DNA of 64,000 bases from Bog-950 sp046329495 (GTDB taxonomy: Bacteria > Bacteroidota > Bacteroidia > Chitinophagales > LD1). Location: contig JAXLUO010000009.1 of assembly GCA_046329495.1 (NCBI GenBank), forward strand, positions 1 to 64,000, given 5' to 3'. This document shows, piece by piece, positions 1-7,252 of this stretch (position 1 is its first letter; every line of letters begins with the position of its first letter). The notes below the pieces were generated by a model that was not told where the DNA came from, searched no databases, and was given only the letters and a program-made list of their open reading frames with translations. The position numbers and the translations under genes are program-made.

Positions 1-198
1 CGGGTTAATTACGATTTGTTCCACCTGTTGTTATACATAGTAGCGGGGCCGGCTTTGTGGTTGGTGTTTAAATATAGTGCCCCATTGTTGCCGGTACCTT
101 TTTGGGTGATCAGCAGTTTATTGATGCTGGTATTTGCAGGCCTGGTATTGCTTTTAGACGGTGCCAGTTTAAAACGTGTACTACTGCGCACTTCCTGA
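1..198 (+). CDS. C-terminal end of a membrane protein (partial)
   Basis: The reading frame is open from the first base of the window and ends at TGA 196-198, so the start lies outside. The visible 65 residues contain two hydrophobic stretches (about residues 6-25 and 32-52) separated by a short polar turn, then a basic tail, which fits the last two helices of an inner-membrane protein. A TTG codon at 16 could be called as a start, but the open frame upstream of it makes a truncated larger gene more likely. The function cannot be told from this fragment. rlmB follows after 46 bases on the same strand. Confidence 0.55.
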   Translation, partial: RVNYDLFHLLLYIVAGPALWLVFKYSAPLLPVPFWVISSLLMLVFAGLVLLLDGASLKRVLLRTS

Positions 199-244
199 TT
201 TGTAAGTAGCCCCTTCTATAAATTTACTTTACCTTGCGCCCCGC

Positions 245-1006
245 ATGAGCGAAAAACATTTTTTCATTTTTGGCCGCAAACCTGTAATGGAAGCATTTAA
301 CAGTGGCCGCCGTTTAGATAAGGTTTTGATATTAAAAGATGCCACCGGCGACGAGATTAAGCAAATAAGGCTGCAGGCACATAAGGCTGAAATACCGGTG
401 CAGAATGTACCGCGCGAAAAACTGGATGGCTTGTTGCGCAAGTATGCTGCCAAACAGCAAAAAGAGCCTAACCACCAGGGCGTAGTGGGCTTTTTATCGC
501 TGATAGAATACTATACGCTGGATGATGTAATGAACAATGCTTTATCGCAGGGCCGCAATCCGCTATTGGTGATACTGGATGGCGTAACCGACGTAGGCAA
601 TTTTGGCGCTATTGCGCGTAGCGCCGAAGCTATGGGTGCCGATGCCATTGTAGTTCCCTCTCAGGGCAGTGCGCAGATTAATTCAGAGGCTATGAAGGCC
701 AGTGCAGGTTCGTTGAACCGCATCCATGTGTGCCGCGAAAAGAGTCTGGTAACTGCTATCAAGTTTTTAAAGGCCAGCGGTGTTAAAGTGTATGGTGCCG
801 ATATGAAAGGTACAGATGTAGCCAAAGCAGACTGGAATGTACCTGTTGCCCTGGTGATGGGTAGCGAAGGTTTCGGCATAAGCGGCGAAGTGCAGAAATT
901 ATGCGACGATACCGTTCGCATTCCCATGCAGGGCGTTACCGAATCGTTGAACGTATCGGTTAGCGCAGGTATTATTTTGTATGAAGCCATGAAGGCAAGG
1001 CGTTAA
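245..1006 (+). CDS. rlmB: 23S rRNA (guanosine-2'-O)-methyltransferase RlmB (TrmH/SpoU family)
   Basis: SPOUT-class RNA methyltransferase of 253 residues, the usual RlmB length. An N-terminal substrate-binding domain (about residues 1-75, starting with the FGRKPVMEA motif) precedes the knotted catalytic domain. All three SpoU motifs are visible: DVGNFGAIARSAEAMGA (motif 1, with the catalytic Arg), ALVMGSEGFGI (motif 2) and IPMQGVTESLNVSVSAGI (motif 3). The family uses S-adenosylmethionine to methylate a ribose 2'-OH of 23S rRNA (G2251 in E. coli). Assignment to RlmB rather than a tRNA paralogue rests on length and the N-terminal domain. Its 3' end overlaps the convergent gene at 1003 by four bases. 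Confidence 0.9.
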   Translation: MSEKHFFIFGRKPVMEAFNSGRRLDKVLILKDATGDEIKQIRLQAHKAEIPVQNVPREKLDGLLRKYAAKQQKEPNHQGVVGFLSLIEYYTLDDVMNNALSQGRNPLLVILDGVTDVGNFGAIARSAEAMGADAIVVPSQGSAQINSEAMKASAGSLNRIHVCREKSLVTAIKFLKASGVKVYGADMKGTDVAKADWNVPVALVMGSEGFGISGEVQKLCDDTVRIPMQGVTESLNVSVSAGIILYEAMKARR

Positions 1007-1329
1007 TCGGTACTATTTTCCTTTTCAGCCAGCTCCACTTTTTTACGCAGGTAGGCCGATGTTGCCTCCAGCACAGCAACAAACTCTTCAGGCGTAGCAT
1101 CAGTTGCGTTTTTCAATTCCCGAGCTAACAAACCAAACGCACATTGGTTGCCGGCCATGTAAATATGTTCGCCCAGTCCGTTGGTTACGCCGCGTATGCA
1201 TAGTAAATGTTCAGCATCGCATACAAGGTAATAGGTGCTGCGGTTTAAAAGTACATCGTGGTAAACTTTTACGCTGCCGGGGGTAAGGTTTATTTCTTCT
1301 GTTATCGTTTCAAGCGAGGTGATTTTCAT
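1003..1329 (-). CDS. hypothetical protein, 108 aa
   Basis: Small soluble-looking protein with an acidic, helical C-terminus (about residues 75-108) and an alternating beta-like N-terminal half. No signal peptide, membrane segment or recognised motif is visible. It is the last gene of a compact minus-strand trio (1873-1643, 1633-1349, 1329-1003) with gaps of 9 and 19 bases, so it is probably cotranscribed with the zinc-binding-like and basic small proteins. ATG at 1329 is the only reasonable start. I do not recognise the family. Confidence 0.6.
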   Translation of the reverse strand: MKITSLETITEEINLTPGSVKVYHDVLLNRSTYYLVCDAEHLLCIRGVTNGLGEHIYMAGNQCAFGLLARELKNATDATPEEFVAVLEATSAYLRKKVELAEKENSTD

Positions 1330-1348
1330 AAAAGTGATTTTTAGTTTT

Positions 1349-1633
1349 TCAGAAAAATGATTTACGTTTTTTAATCAGGTGTGCTACCTCTGTGTAATGC
1401 GGTTCGCACTCGTTGCAAATGCAGGCACTAACCTCAGGTTTGTAAGTAACCAAAGCGGCATCGCACCATTCGCCACAAGCAGCACAACGTTCCTGTTCGG
1501 CGCAGGCGTGGCAGTATTGCCCGCCCATGCTCAGGCGGCGCTGTAAGCCCGAATCGGGGTAGGAGCAGCCGCAGCAATCGCAGGTAAACGAGCGACTGAT
1601 GCGGCCCAGTGATACATAGTTTGTAAGTTGCAT
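1349..1633 (-). CDS. small cysteine-rich, probably zinc-binding protein
   Basis: A 94-residue protein with twelve cysteines arranged as paired knuckles: C18-x-C20-C21-x-C23, C41-x2-C44, C50-x2-C53-x3-C57 and C71-x-C73-x2-C76, followed by H79. This spacing is that of a double zinc-ribbon or treble-clef-like fold, so metal binding is inferred. The C-terminus is basic (KKRK). There is no signal peptide, so it is presumably cytoplasmic. It is the middle gene of the minus-strand trio upstream of, and divergent from, the LexA-like repressor. The role is unknown; nucleic-acid binding is possible but not shown. Confidence 0.6.
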   Translation of the reverse strand: MQLTNYVSLGRISRSFTCDCCGCSYPDSGLQRRLSMGGQYCHACAEQERCAACGEWCDAALVTYKPEVSACICNECEPHYTEVAHLIKKRKSFF

Positions 1634-1642
1634 ACACCCTCC

Positions 1643-1873
1643 TTACTTTAAGCGGCGTTTGCCATGTGGTGCCTGCGCTTCTTCTTTTGCCAGTTGTTTC
1701 TGCAGGCGATGAAAGGCGGCAGCCTCGGCGGCGCGGCCTTTTAAGCGGGTGTGTTGTTTGTTTTGGTGCAGTTGTTTTTTAAGCGTGCGCACATCTGTCC
1801 GCAAACGGCTTAGTTGCAGGCGTAATTCGTTGAGGGTTCCGGCAATTGCGGAACCGCGTTTTGGGTTTTGCAT
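1643..1873 (-). CDS. small basic protein, 76 aa
   Basis: Very Arg/Lys/Gln-rich 76-residue protein predicted to be almost entirely helical or coiled coil (leucine-rich stretch about residues 14-35, then LKKQLHQNKQ). High positive charge suggests RNA or DNA contact, but no named motif is visible. It is the first gene of the minus-strand trio and is divergent from the repressor at 2106, sharing the 230-base intergenic region that holds the repressor promoter and operator. Composition alone cannot exclude a spurious reading frame, but the tight spacing to the next gene supports it. Confidence 0.5.
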   Translation of the reverse strand: MQNPKRGSAIAGTLNELRLQLSRLRTDVRTLKKQLHQNKQHTRLKGRAAEAAAFHRLQKQLAKEEAQAPHGKRRLK

Positions 1874-1992
1874 AAAAATGTTGATTTAGTGTTTTGCGGT
1901 GGATGGCCGGCAGTAATGCTTCCTTTTGCTGACGCAAGTAGAGTAGGAGAGCCCGCTTATAGGTTAGGGAGGGCTAAATTTGTCAAAACATG

Positions 1993-2023
1993 TTTGCTAT
2001 TTTCATATATTAGTGTAGTTTTG
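1993..2023 (+). promoter_or_regulatory. Bacteroidota-type promoter for the LexA-like repressor
   Basis: TTTG at 1993-1996, a 19-base spacer, then TAGTTTTG at 2016-2023: an exact match to the Bacteroidota primary sigma consensus TTTG-N19-21-TAnnTTTG. Transcription would start near 2030, just upstream of the inverted repeat at 2042 and the ATG at 2106. Confidence 0.75.
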
Positions 2024-2041
2024 TTTGTCAATAATGGCACA

Positions 2042-2095
2042 AATGTAAAGTAATGGTTTACATTATGGTAATATTTTCATGAATTTGTTTTACAT
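2042..2095. promoter_or_regulatory. putative operator: inverted repeat AATGTAAA/TTTACATT plus third half-site
   Basis: AATGTAAA (2042-2049), a 7-base spacer and TTTACATT (2057-2064) form a perfect 8-base inverted repeat. A third TTTACATT copy lies at 2088-2095, directly before the ATG at 2106. All copies fall between the predicted transcription start and the coding sequence of a DNA-binding repressor, the expected place for an autoregulatory operator. The repeats are seen directly; binding by the adjacent repressor is inferred. Confidence 0.6.
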
Positions 2096-2105
2096 TTTAA
2101 CAATT

Positions 2106-2801
2106 ATGGAAAATACGGAAGGGGAATTGTTACGTAAATACCTAAGACAGAATGGTTTAAACCAGGAAGAATTTGCTGCCCGCATGGGTATTAGCCGACA
2201 GGGTTTAAATTATCATTTGCGCAAAGCAAAGCTGGATTATGAATTCAAGCAACAATTGCGCGAACAGGGCATTCTGTTGTTTGACGACCGTGGCAGAGTA
2301 GTTACGCAGCCGCAAAAATTGGAAGAGCCGGGTGATGCACGGTATATCAACTTTGGAGAGCAGTTGCTGATGAATGTACCATTGGTAAACCAATATGCTT
2401 ACGCGGGTTACCTGAGTGGTTACTCTGACGAAGAGTATGTGGAGCGTTTACCTAAGGTTCCCTTTCTGGTAGACCGTGAATACAAAGGCACGTACCGTTG
2501 TTTTGAGGTGCGGGGCGATAGTATGGACGATGGTACTGTAGATAGTTACCTGCCGGGGGATAAAGTGTTGGGTAGGCAAATTGCCCAGGCGCATTGGGTA
2601 AATAAGCTCCACATCCGCAAGTGGGATTTTATTATAGTGCACAAAACTGAGGGGATTTTAATAAAACGGATAGCCGACCATCAAACAGAGCAGGGGCTGC
2701 TGCGTTTGCACTCGCTAAACCCCTTATATGAAGATACGGACATACACCTGAAGGACGTAGTGGAAATATACAACGTGGTACAGGTGGCAAGAAAAAAATA
2801 A
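2106..2801 (+). CDS. LexA/CI-like autocleaving repressor (HTH + S24 peptidase)
   Basis: A 231-residue two-domain regulator. The N-terminal 40 residues form an HTH of the XRE type (LNQEEFAARMGISRQGLNYHL). The C-terminal half is an S24/LexA-like serine peptidase domain with nucleophile Ser139 in RGDSMDDG and general base Lys187 in ILIKRI. A candidate Ala100-Gly101 cleavage bond lies in the YAYAGYLSGY segment, in the position expected for LexA/CI autoproteolysis. Such proteins repress target genes until RecA-ssDNA filaments trigger self-cleavage. An ATG at 2079 is in frame, but 2106 is preferred because an operator half-site ends at 2095. Promoter and operator lie just upstream. The cell may hold a separate SOS LexA, so a prophage-type or domesticated role is equally possible. 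Confidence 0.8.
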   Translation: MENTEGELLRKYLRQNGLNQEEFAARMGISRQGLNYHLRKAKLDYEFKQQLREQGILLFDDRGRVVTQPQKLEEPGDARYINFGEQLLMNVPLVNQYAYAGYLSGYSDEEYVERLPKVPFLVDREYKGTYRCFEVRGDSMDDGTVDSYLPGDKVLGRQIAQAHWVNKLHIRKWDFIIVHKTEGILIKRIADHQTEQGLLRLHSLNPLYEDTDIHLKDVVEIYNVVQVARKK

Positions 2802-3000
2802 GATTCTGTTTCTTTTTTTGCTACTTTTGTCTCAATAAGCTATCAAGTGTAACAAATAGGGATTTACAGATGAGGAATTCTTAGTATGCTGAAATTAGAA
2901 ACTGTTTAGCCGCTGTGTTTCGGTTTTAAATTTTTAGTAAGAAATGTTTTGATTGTTCAATCCTTAATATGTTATATTGTTCCCGAATTTATAGAACGCT

Positions 3001-3408
3001 ATGACAACCAAGAAAAAAGCTAAAGCAAAAAAGGTAAATCCCCGCCTTGGGAAACCAAACCCTGAGACCAACCGCATGTTGGCTGAAGAGGTAACTGACC
3101 GTTTTATGGAAGCCTGCCGCGAATTGGTGAAGCGCAAGGATATGGTACGCAATTTCAGTCGCCTTGCCGGCGAGCTGGGTGCGTATAAAACCATATTCAC
3201 CAAACTGAAGGATCCGAAGGACGATACCAATATTCCATTGCACATGGCCGCCCGTTTGTGCTCTATTTATAAAATCAACGGCGATTGGTTAATGACCGGC
3301 CACGGAAGCATGTGGGCTGAAGCTACCCCCGAGGAACGTTTGCAGAATATTGAAAAGACCCTGGCTGAAATGGGCAAGAACCTGAAGGTAGTAGATAAGA
3401 AGAAATAA
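3001..3408 (+). CDS. HTH-type regulator-like protein, first of a tandem paralogous pair
   Basis: A 135-residue protein with a strongly basic, disordered N-terminus (KKKAKAKK) and a CI-repressor-like helical domain at about residues 25-105. Recognisable landmarks are RNFSRLAGELGAYKTIFTKL, a NIPLHMAARLCSIYKI segment and the ending GDWLMTGHGSMW, the typical end of Bacteroidota phage-repressor N-terminal domains. There is no S24 domain. The next gene (3470) is a clear paralogue with the same order of motifs, 61 bases downstream, so the two arose by tandem duplication and are probably cotranscribed. A weak promoter, TTTG-N21-TATATTGT, lies at 2948-2980. DNA binding is inferred. Confidence 0.7.
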   Translation: MTTKKKAKAKKVNPRLGKPNPETNRMLAEEVTDRFMEACRELVKRKDMVRNFSRLAGELGAYKTIFTKLKDPKDDTNIPLHMAARLCSIYKINGDWLMTGHGSMWAEATPEERLQNIEKTLAEMGKNLKVVDKKK

Positions 3409-3469
3409 GACTTAATTATTTCTAATATCATTTCAGCACTTTAGTTAGGCTAACCAAACCAAAACACTT

Positions 3470-3883
3470 ATGGAAAAGAAAAAAGCAGGAAAAAAGAGAG
3501 GCGCCAAGCGCAAGCCAAAAATACCTAAGCCCGATGTAGCAGCAAACCGTGCGGTTGGCTCGGAAGTTACCGAACGTTTTCTGGTAGCGTGCCGTACGCT
3601 GGTATCGCGCCGCGACCGTGTACGGAACTTCAGCAAATTGGCTGAGGAGTTAGGCACCTATAAATCCATCTTCACCAAGCTGAATAACCCCGATTATAAA
3701 GCGAACATACCATTGGCCATGTGCGCCCGCCTTTGCCAGAAATACAAAATAAGCGGAGATTGGTTGTTAAGTGGCCGTGGAGATATGTGGGGACAGGAAG
3801 AGGCAACTGAGAAACTGGAAACCATTGAAAAAGCACTGGCCATGATGGATAAGCAACTTGGCAAGGTGATAGAGAAGAAGTAA
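3470..3883 (+). CDS. HTH-type regulator-like protein, second of a tandem paralogous pair
   Basis: A 137-residue paralogue of the gene at 3001: basic N-terminus (KKKAGKKRGAKRK), then RNFSKLAEELGTYKSIFTKL, NIPLAMCARLCQKYKI and GDWLLSGRGDMW in the same order and spacing, and an acidic-basic C-terminal helix. The lysine-rich N-terminus resembles a nucleic-acid-binding tail. It is followed by a strong intrinsic terminator at 3905-3934, ending this transcription unit. Start ATG 3470 has an A-rich upstream region (ACCAAAACACTT), similar to the leaders of the virion genes further on. Function is inferred as transcriptional regulation; the target is unknown. Confidence 0.7.
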   Translation: MEKKKAGKKRGAKRKPKIPKPDVAANRAVGSEVTERFLVACRTLVSRRDRVRNFSKLAEELGTYKSIFTKLNNPDYKANIPLAMCARLCQKYKISGDWLLSGRGDMWGQEEATEKLETIEKALAMMDKQLGKVIEKK

Positions 3884-3904
3884 GCACCCAGCGCTACGTA
3901 TACA

Positions 3905-3934
3905 AAGCCGGATCAGCAATGCTCCGGCTTTTTT
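3905..3934 (+). terminator. intrinsic terminator after the HTH pair
   Basis: Stem AAGCCGGA (3905-3912) pairs with TCCGGCTT (3923-3930) across a 10-base loop, followed by a run of T to 3934. The T-run is on the plus strand, so it terminates the 3001-3883 unit. Confidence 0.85.
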
Positions 3935-4679
3935 ATTTGCCTTTTTTGCGACTTGCCTCTTCGGTTTTGCTGCTTTCTTTCAGTAGTTCGTTCATAGTTT
4001 CTACTTCATCGGGGGTAAAATAGCGCCAGGCACCGGGTTTAAGGTCCTTTAATTGTATATGCATTACGCGGATGCGTTTAAGCTTGGTAACGTTATACCC
4101 CAGGGCCTCGCACATACGGCGTATTTGGCGGTTAATACCCTGCGTTAGTATGATGCGAAAGGTAGTTTCGCCCAATTGTTGCACCGTACATTTTTTGGTA
4201 TATACGCCATCCAGCCTAACACCCTTACCCATACGTTCGATAAATACGGGGCTGATAGGTTTATCTACTGAAACAATGTATTCCTTCTCGTGGTTATTGC
4301 CGGCGCGCAACACCTTGTTTACAATGTCGCCATCGTTGGTTAAAAATATCAGGCCCTCGCTTAGCTTATCTAAACGGCCGATAGGAAAAATGCGTTGCGG
4401 ATGATTGATGTACGAAATGATATTGCCTGCCACCTGCTCGGTAGTGCAAACTACACGCACAGGTTTATTAAAGGCTATGTAAATGCGTGCGTGTCGCTTA
4501 GGTTTAATCACGCGGCCGTCCACCATAACTACATCGCCGGGTTTTACGCGGTTGCCTTTTTGAGCATCCTTACCGTTATAGCTTACACGGCCATGTTCAA
4601 TCATTTCATCCGCCTCGCGGCGCGAACATAAGCCTGTATCGCTGATATACTTATTAATGCTGATGCCGTTGTTATCCAT
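3933..4679 (-). CDS. rluF: RluF-type 23S rRNA pseudouridine synthase
   Basis: RsuA/RluB/E/F-family pseudouridine synthase of 248 residues. It has an N-terminal S4 RNA-binding domain (about residues 3-60; INKYISDTGLCSRREAD), then a catalytic domain with Asp104 in GRLDKLSEGL, and the family motif GINRQIRRMCEALGY. RluF in E. coli converts U2604 of 23S rRNA. The basic, low-complexity C-terminus (SRKKGK) is common in Bacteroidota homologues. A TTG at 4688 would add three residues; ATG 4679 is the natural start. It is convergent with the HTH pair, whose terminator overlaps its stop. Confidence 0.88.
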   Translation of the reverse strand: MDNNGISINKYISDTGLCSRREADEMIEHGRVSYNGKDAQKGNRVKPGDVVMVDGRVIKPKRHARIYIAFNKPVRVVCTTEQVAGNIISYINHPQRIFPIGRLDKLSEGLIFLTNDGDIVNKVLRAGNNHEKEYIVSVDKPISPVFIERMGKGVRLDGVYTKKCTVQQLGETTFRIILTQGINRQIRRMCEALGYNVTKLKRIRVMHIQLKDLKPGAWRYFTPDEVETMNELLKESSKTEEASRKKGK

Positions 4680-4723
4680 GCTGCACAATTACTGGATGCA
4701 AAGGTAACCAAGTATGGTAAAGC

Positions 4724-5953
4724 TTACTTAAAGTCCATTTGTGCCGCACCGGCACGGCGGGCAGGGAAGTAGGCTGCCAATAAACTTAGCAGCAGGATAA
4801 TGCCTATGGCTAATACAGGATCCCATAGCTTTAGTTGCACTGGGTAGTAATCAATTACAAAGCTGCTGCCTTCACCGCTGCCGCTCAGTTTAAGGAAGTG
4901 ATATTTTAATTGCAACAAACAAACTGCATAGCCAGCCAGTAAACCAATACCCGCTCCTATTACGGCGTTTAGCATTCCGTTTAGCAGGTAAATGTTGCGT
5001 ACCAGTATCGTGTTGCCACCCATGGCTTTCAGGATGCTGATGTCCCGGCTTTTTTCAAGCACCAGCATACTTAAAGAGCCAATGATGTTAAAGGAGATGA
5101 TGAGAATAATAAAAGCAAGAATGGCGGTGGTTACCCAGCGTTCAATAATCATTACCCGGTACATTTCTGCCCGTTGCTGGTAACGCGTGCGTACCGTATA
5201 GCCTTTGCCAACGGCAGCACCGATTGCTTCGGCGGCTTTATCCAGGTCGGCGTTGGGTTTCAGGCGCACTTCGTAAGCTGTAATCTGATTTTCGCTGCCC
5301 AGTAATTCTTTGGCAAACGCCAGGTTTACGAATATGTACTTCGAGTCAAAGTCCTGCTGTATGGCAAACATACCTGCCGGCAATACCTGCATGGTGCTGA
5401 ACTCATCGGCAGGGTTAAAGGAAGATTTGACTCCTTTGCGCGGTACGGTAATGCGCAAAGGTTCATACTGCTCCTCTACATTCATGTTCATGCTTAGCCC
5501 AATGTTGGCACCCACTACGGCGCGGCTGTGCAGGCTATCGCCTAAATCAAATTTGCCTTCGCGTACAAAATCTTTAACGGTGGTTACATTATTATAGGCT
5601 TCATCAACGCCTTTAATTACACCTATCTGTGCGTTGTTGCCATATTCTAGGTAGGCGTTCTCTTCCAGCGTACGCGAAACCGCTACCACATCGCCATACT
5701 TAACTATCGAGGCCAGTATAGCCGGGTTATCTTCAATGGTTTTACCCGCAGCGGCGCGCACTTCAATATCAGGGTAAAACGAATTGTAAAGCGATAGCAC
5801 CAAGCCTTCAAAACCGTTAAAAACGCTAAGCACTACTATTAATGCAAAAGCGCCTACAGCCATACCTGCCATACTAACCCACGAAATGATGTTGATGGCG
5901 TTGGTAGACTTTTTAGAGAACAGGTAACGAAAGGCGATGCGTAAGGATAACAT
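4724..5953 (-). CDS. LolC/LolE-like ABC transporter permease (FtsX family)
   Basis: 409-residue inner-membrane permease with the MacB/FtsX architecture: one N-terminal helix (about 20-45), a large periplasmic domain (about 45-265), then three C-terminal helices (about 275-300, 320-345, 370-395). The N-terminus (RIAFRYLFSKKSTNAINIIS) and the ending YFPARRAG are typical of LolC/E lipoprotein-releasing permeases, which with the LolD ATPase extract lipoproteins for transfer to the outer membrane. No ATPase gene is adjacent, as is usual in Bacteroidota. Its ATG overlaps the rbfA stop by one base (TAATG), indicating translational coupling. Confidence 0.82.
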   Translation of the reverse strand: MLSLRIAFRYLFSKKSTNAINIISWVSMAGMAVGAFALIVVLSVFNGFEGLVLSLYNSFYPDIEVRAAAGKTIEDNPAILASIVKYGDVVAVSRTLEENAYLEYGNNAQIGVIKGVDEAYNNVTTVKDFVREGKFDLGDSLHSRAVVGANIGLSMNMNVEEQYEPLRITVPRKGVKSSFNPADEFSTMQVLPAGMFAIQQDFDSKYIFVNLAFAKELLGSENQITAYEVRLKPNADLDKAAEAIGAAVGKGYTVRTRYQQRAEMYRVMIIERWVTTAILAFIILIISFNIIGSLSMLVLEKSRDISILKAMGGNTILVRNIYLLNGMLNAVIGAGIGLLAGYAVCLLQLKYHFLKLSGSGEGSSFVIDYYPVQLKLWDPVLAIGIILLLSLLAAYFPARRAGAAQMDFK

Positions 5954-6402
5954 TACTTAGCGCTCTTTTTTTTAGGGGCGGCAGCCTTCTTTTTAGCAGG
6001 TGCCTTACGCGGTTTTTTCTCAGCCGCAACAATATCGTCTGCCAGTGCTTTTTCTTCCTCCTTAATTTTTTGGAACACATGTTCAATACGGTCTACATAA
6101 TCCAGTGTATCATCACGGAAGAATTCAATCTCCGGAATGCGGCGCAGGTCGTGACGTAATTTAATGCCCAGTTCGCGCTTAATCTCAACCTTATGTTCGT
6201 TAAAACTTTGCAGCACGGCATCAGGTTCGGGGGCATTGTAAATGCTCAGGTAAAAGCGCACCAGGGTTAAATCGCTGGTAACTTTTACCTTGGTAACGGT
6301 AACAAAAGCTTTGCCGTAAATGCTCTTTCCCTGCCGTAATAAAATATCGGTAAAGGCCTCCTGAATTACGGAGGCTATCTTTAATTGTCTTCTGTTATCC
6401 AT
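5953..6402 (-). CDS. rbfA: 30S ribosome-binding factor RbfA
   Basis: 149-residue RbfA: a KH-like domain (about residues 1-115) with the family features RQLKIASVIQEAFTDIL at the N-terminus, LTLVRFYLSI in the middle and LRHDLRRIPEIEFFRDDTLDYVDRIE near its end. It binds the 30S subunit and helps 16S rRNA 5'-end maturation and cold adaptation. The last about 25 residues are a Lys/Ala/Pro tail (APAKKKAAAPKKKSAK), a lineage-specific disordered extension. It lies between the ferredoxin-reductase gene (30-base gap) and the LolC-like permease (1-base overlap). Confidence 0.9.
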   Translation of the reverse strand: MDNRRQLKIASVIQEAFTDILLRQGKSIYGKAFVTVTKVKVTSDLTLVRFYLSIYNAPEPDAVLQSFNEHKVEIKRELGIKLRHDLRRIPEIEFFRDDTLDYVDRIEHVFQKIKEEEKALADDIVAAEKKPRKAPAKKKAAAPKKKSAK

Positions 6403-6432
6403 AGGGCGAAAGTAGTTTAAGTTGGGCAGAAG

Positions 6433-7101
6433 TTATTTATCAATCACCAGTGTGTCGGCAGCAGCGCCGAGGTCAACCAGCGTTTTGCAGATGTCCTTAA
6501 CGAACGATTCGCCGCCACATACATAAAAACGCTGACCGAAGTCCTGCACATAGCTTAACAACCAATCGCGGTTCAGCCGGCGTTCGCGAAAACCGATCAC
6601 TCCTTCGCGCGTGTAGTGGTTAATGTAATTTTCCTTCAGCATATCGTGCAGTTCGGTGCCGCAAATCACATCCTCGCTGGTATAGTTACTGTAGATAAGC
6701 TTACAGTTGCTTAATTGTTTGTTACGCGTTAGCTCGCGGAAGATGGAAAGGAAAGGCGTAACACCCGAACCACCGGCAATAAACACACCCGGGCCTTTGT
6801 ACTGGATGGCGCCAAATGGTTCTTTAATAATCAATTCGGTACCGGCATTAATACGGCCCAACTGGTCGGTAACACTTTGGCGGTCGCGGTAAATTTTTAC
6901 CATAAACTCCAGGTGTTCCCAGCGGTTAAGGCCTGTAAAGGTAAATGGGCGGAATTTGTCGTTCCAGCCCGGCAGGTTAATGGCCACATCGGTGGCCTGG
7001 CCCGGTATAAAGGTGTAGCCCCTGGGTTTTTCAACCAAAAAGCGCTTGGTATTTAAGGTGATATAACTGCTTTCGAGGATTTTTACGATATGGTCTGCCA
7101 T
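6433..7101 (-). CDS. FAD-binding ferredoxin-NADP reductase-like oxidoreductase
   Basis: 222-residue protein of the ferredoxin reductase superfamily without a fused ferredoxin domain. The flavin-binding motif RPFTFTG is at about residues 51-57, the phosphate-binding KEPFGA loop follows, the nucleotide-binding GGSGVTPF motif lies about 109-116, and a terminal CGGESFV motif contacts NAD(P)H. It would pass electrons between NAD(P)H and an unknown partner in the cytoplasm. The partner is not encoded nearby. It heads a likely minus-strand operon with rbfA and the LolC-like gene. A -7 box and a hairpin leader are visible upstream. Confidence 0.8.
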   Translation of the reverse strand: MADHIVKILESSYITLNTKRFLVEKPRGYTFIPGQATDVAINLPGWNDKFRPFTFTGLNRWEHLEFMVKIYRDRQSVTDQLGRINAGTELIIKEPFGAIQYKGPGVFIAGGSGVTPFLSIFRELTRNKQLSNCKLIYSNYTSEDVICGTELHDMLKENYINHYTREGVIGFRERRLNRDWLLSYVQDFGQRFYVCGGESFVKDICKTLVDLGAAADTLVIDK

Positions 7102-7127
7102 TCACTACAATTTAATTCATCCATACA

Positions 7128-7166
7128 CGGGTTCAATGTAACCCGCAGGTTATTCCAACAAATATA
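7128..7166 (-). promoter_or_regulatory. -7 box and leader hairpin of the ferredoxin-reductase operon
   Basis: On the minus strand TATATTTG (7166-7159) exactly matches the Bacteroidota -7 consensus TAnnTTTG; no TTTG -33 box is present at the right distance. Between it and the ATG at 7101, CGGGTT (7128-7133) and AACCCG (7140-7145) form a perfect 6-base stem with a 6-base loop in the presumed leader. Confidence 0.45.
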
Positions 7167-7252
7167 GAAGGTCTTGCTGCACAATTTCTATTTTCACGGG
7201 CCGTTAATCGGTCACCATTAAGCACTTAACCAATAAAGTACCACTTTTGTTT

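Noticed and set aside
7128..7145. Possible tRNA T-arm (GGGTTCAATG... then AACCCG)
   Set aside because: Only the hairpin is present; no acceptor, D or anticodon arms fit around it. It is treated as a leader hairpin.
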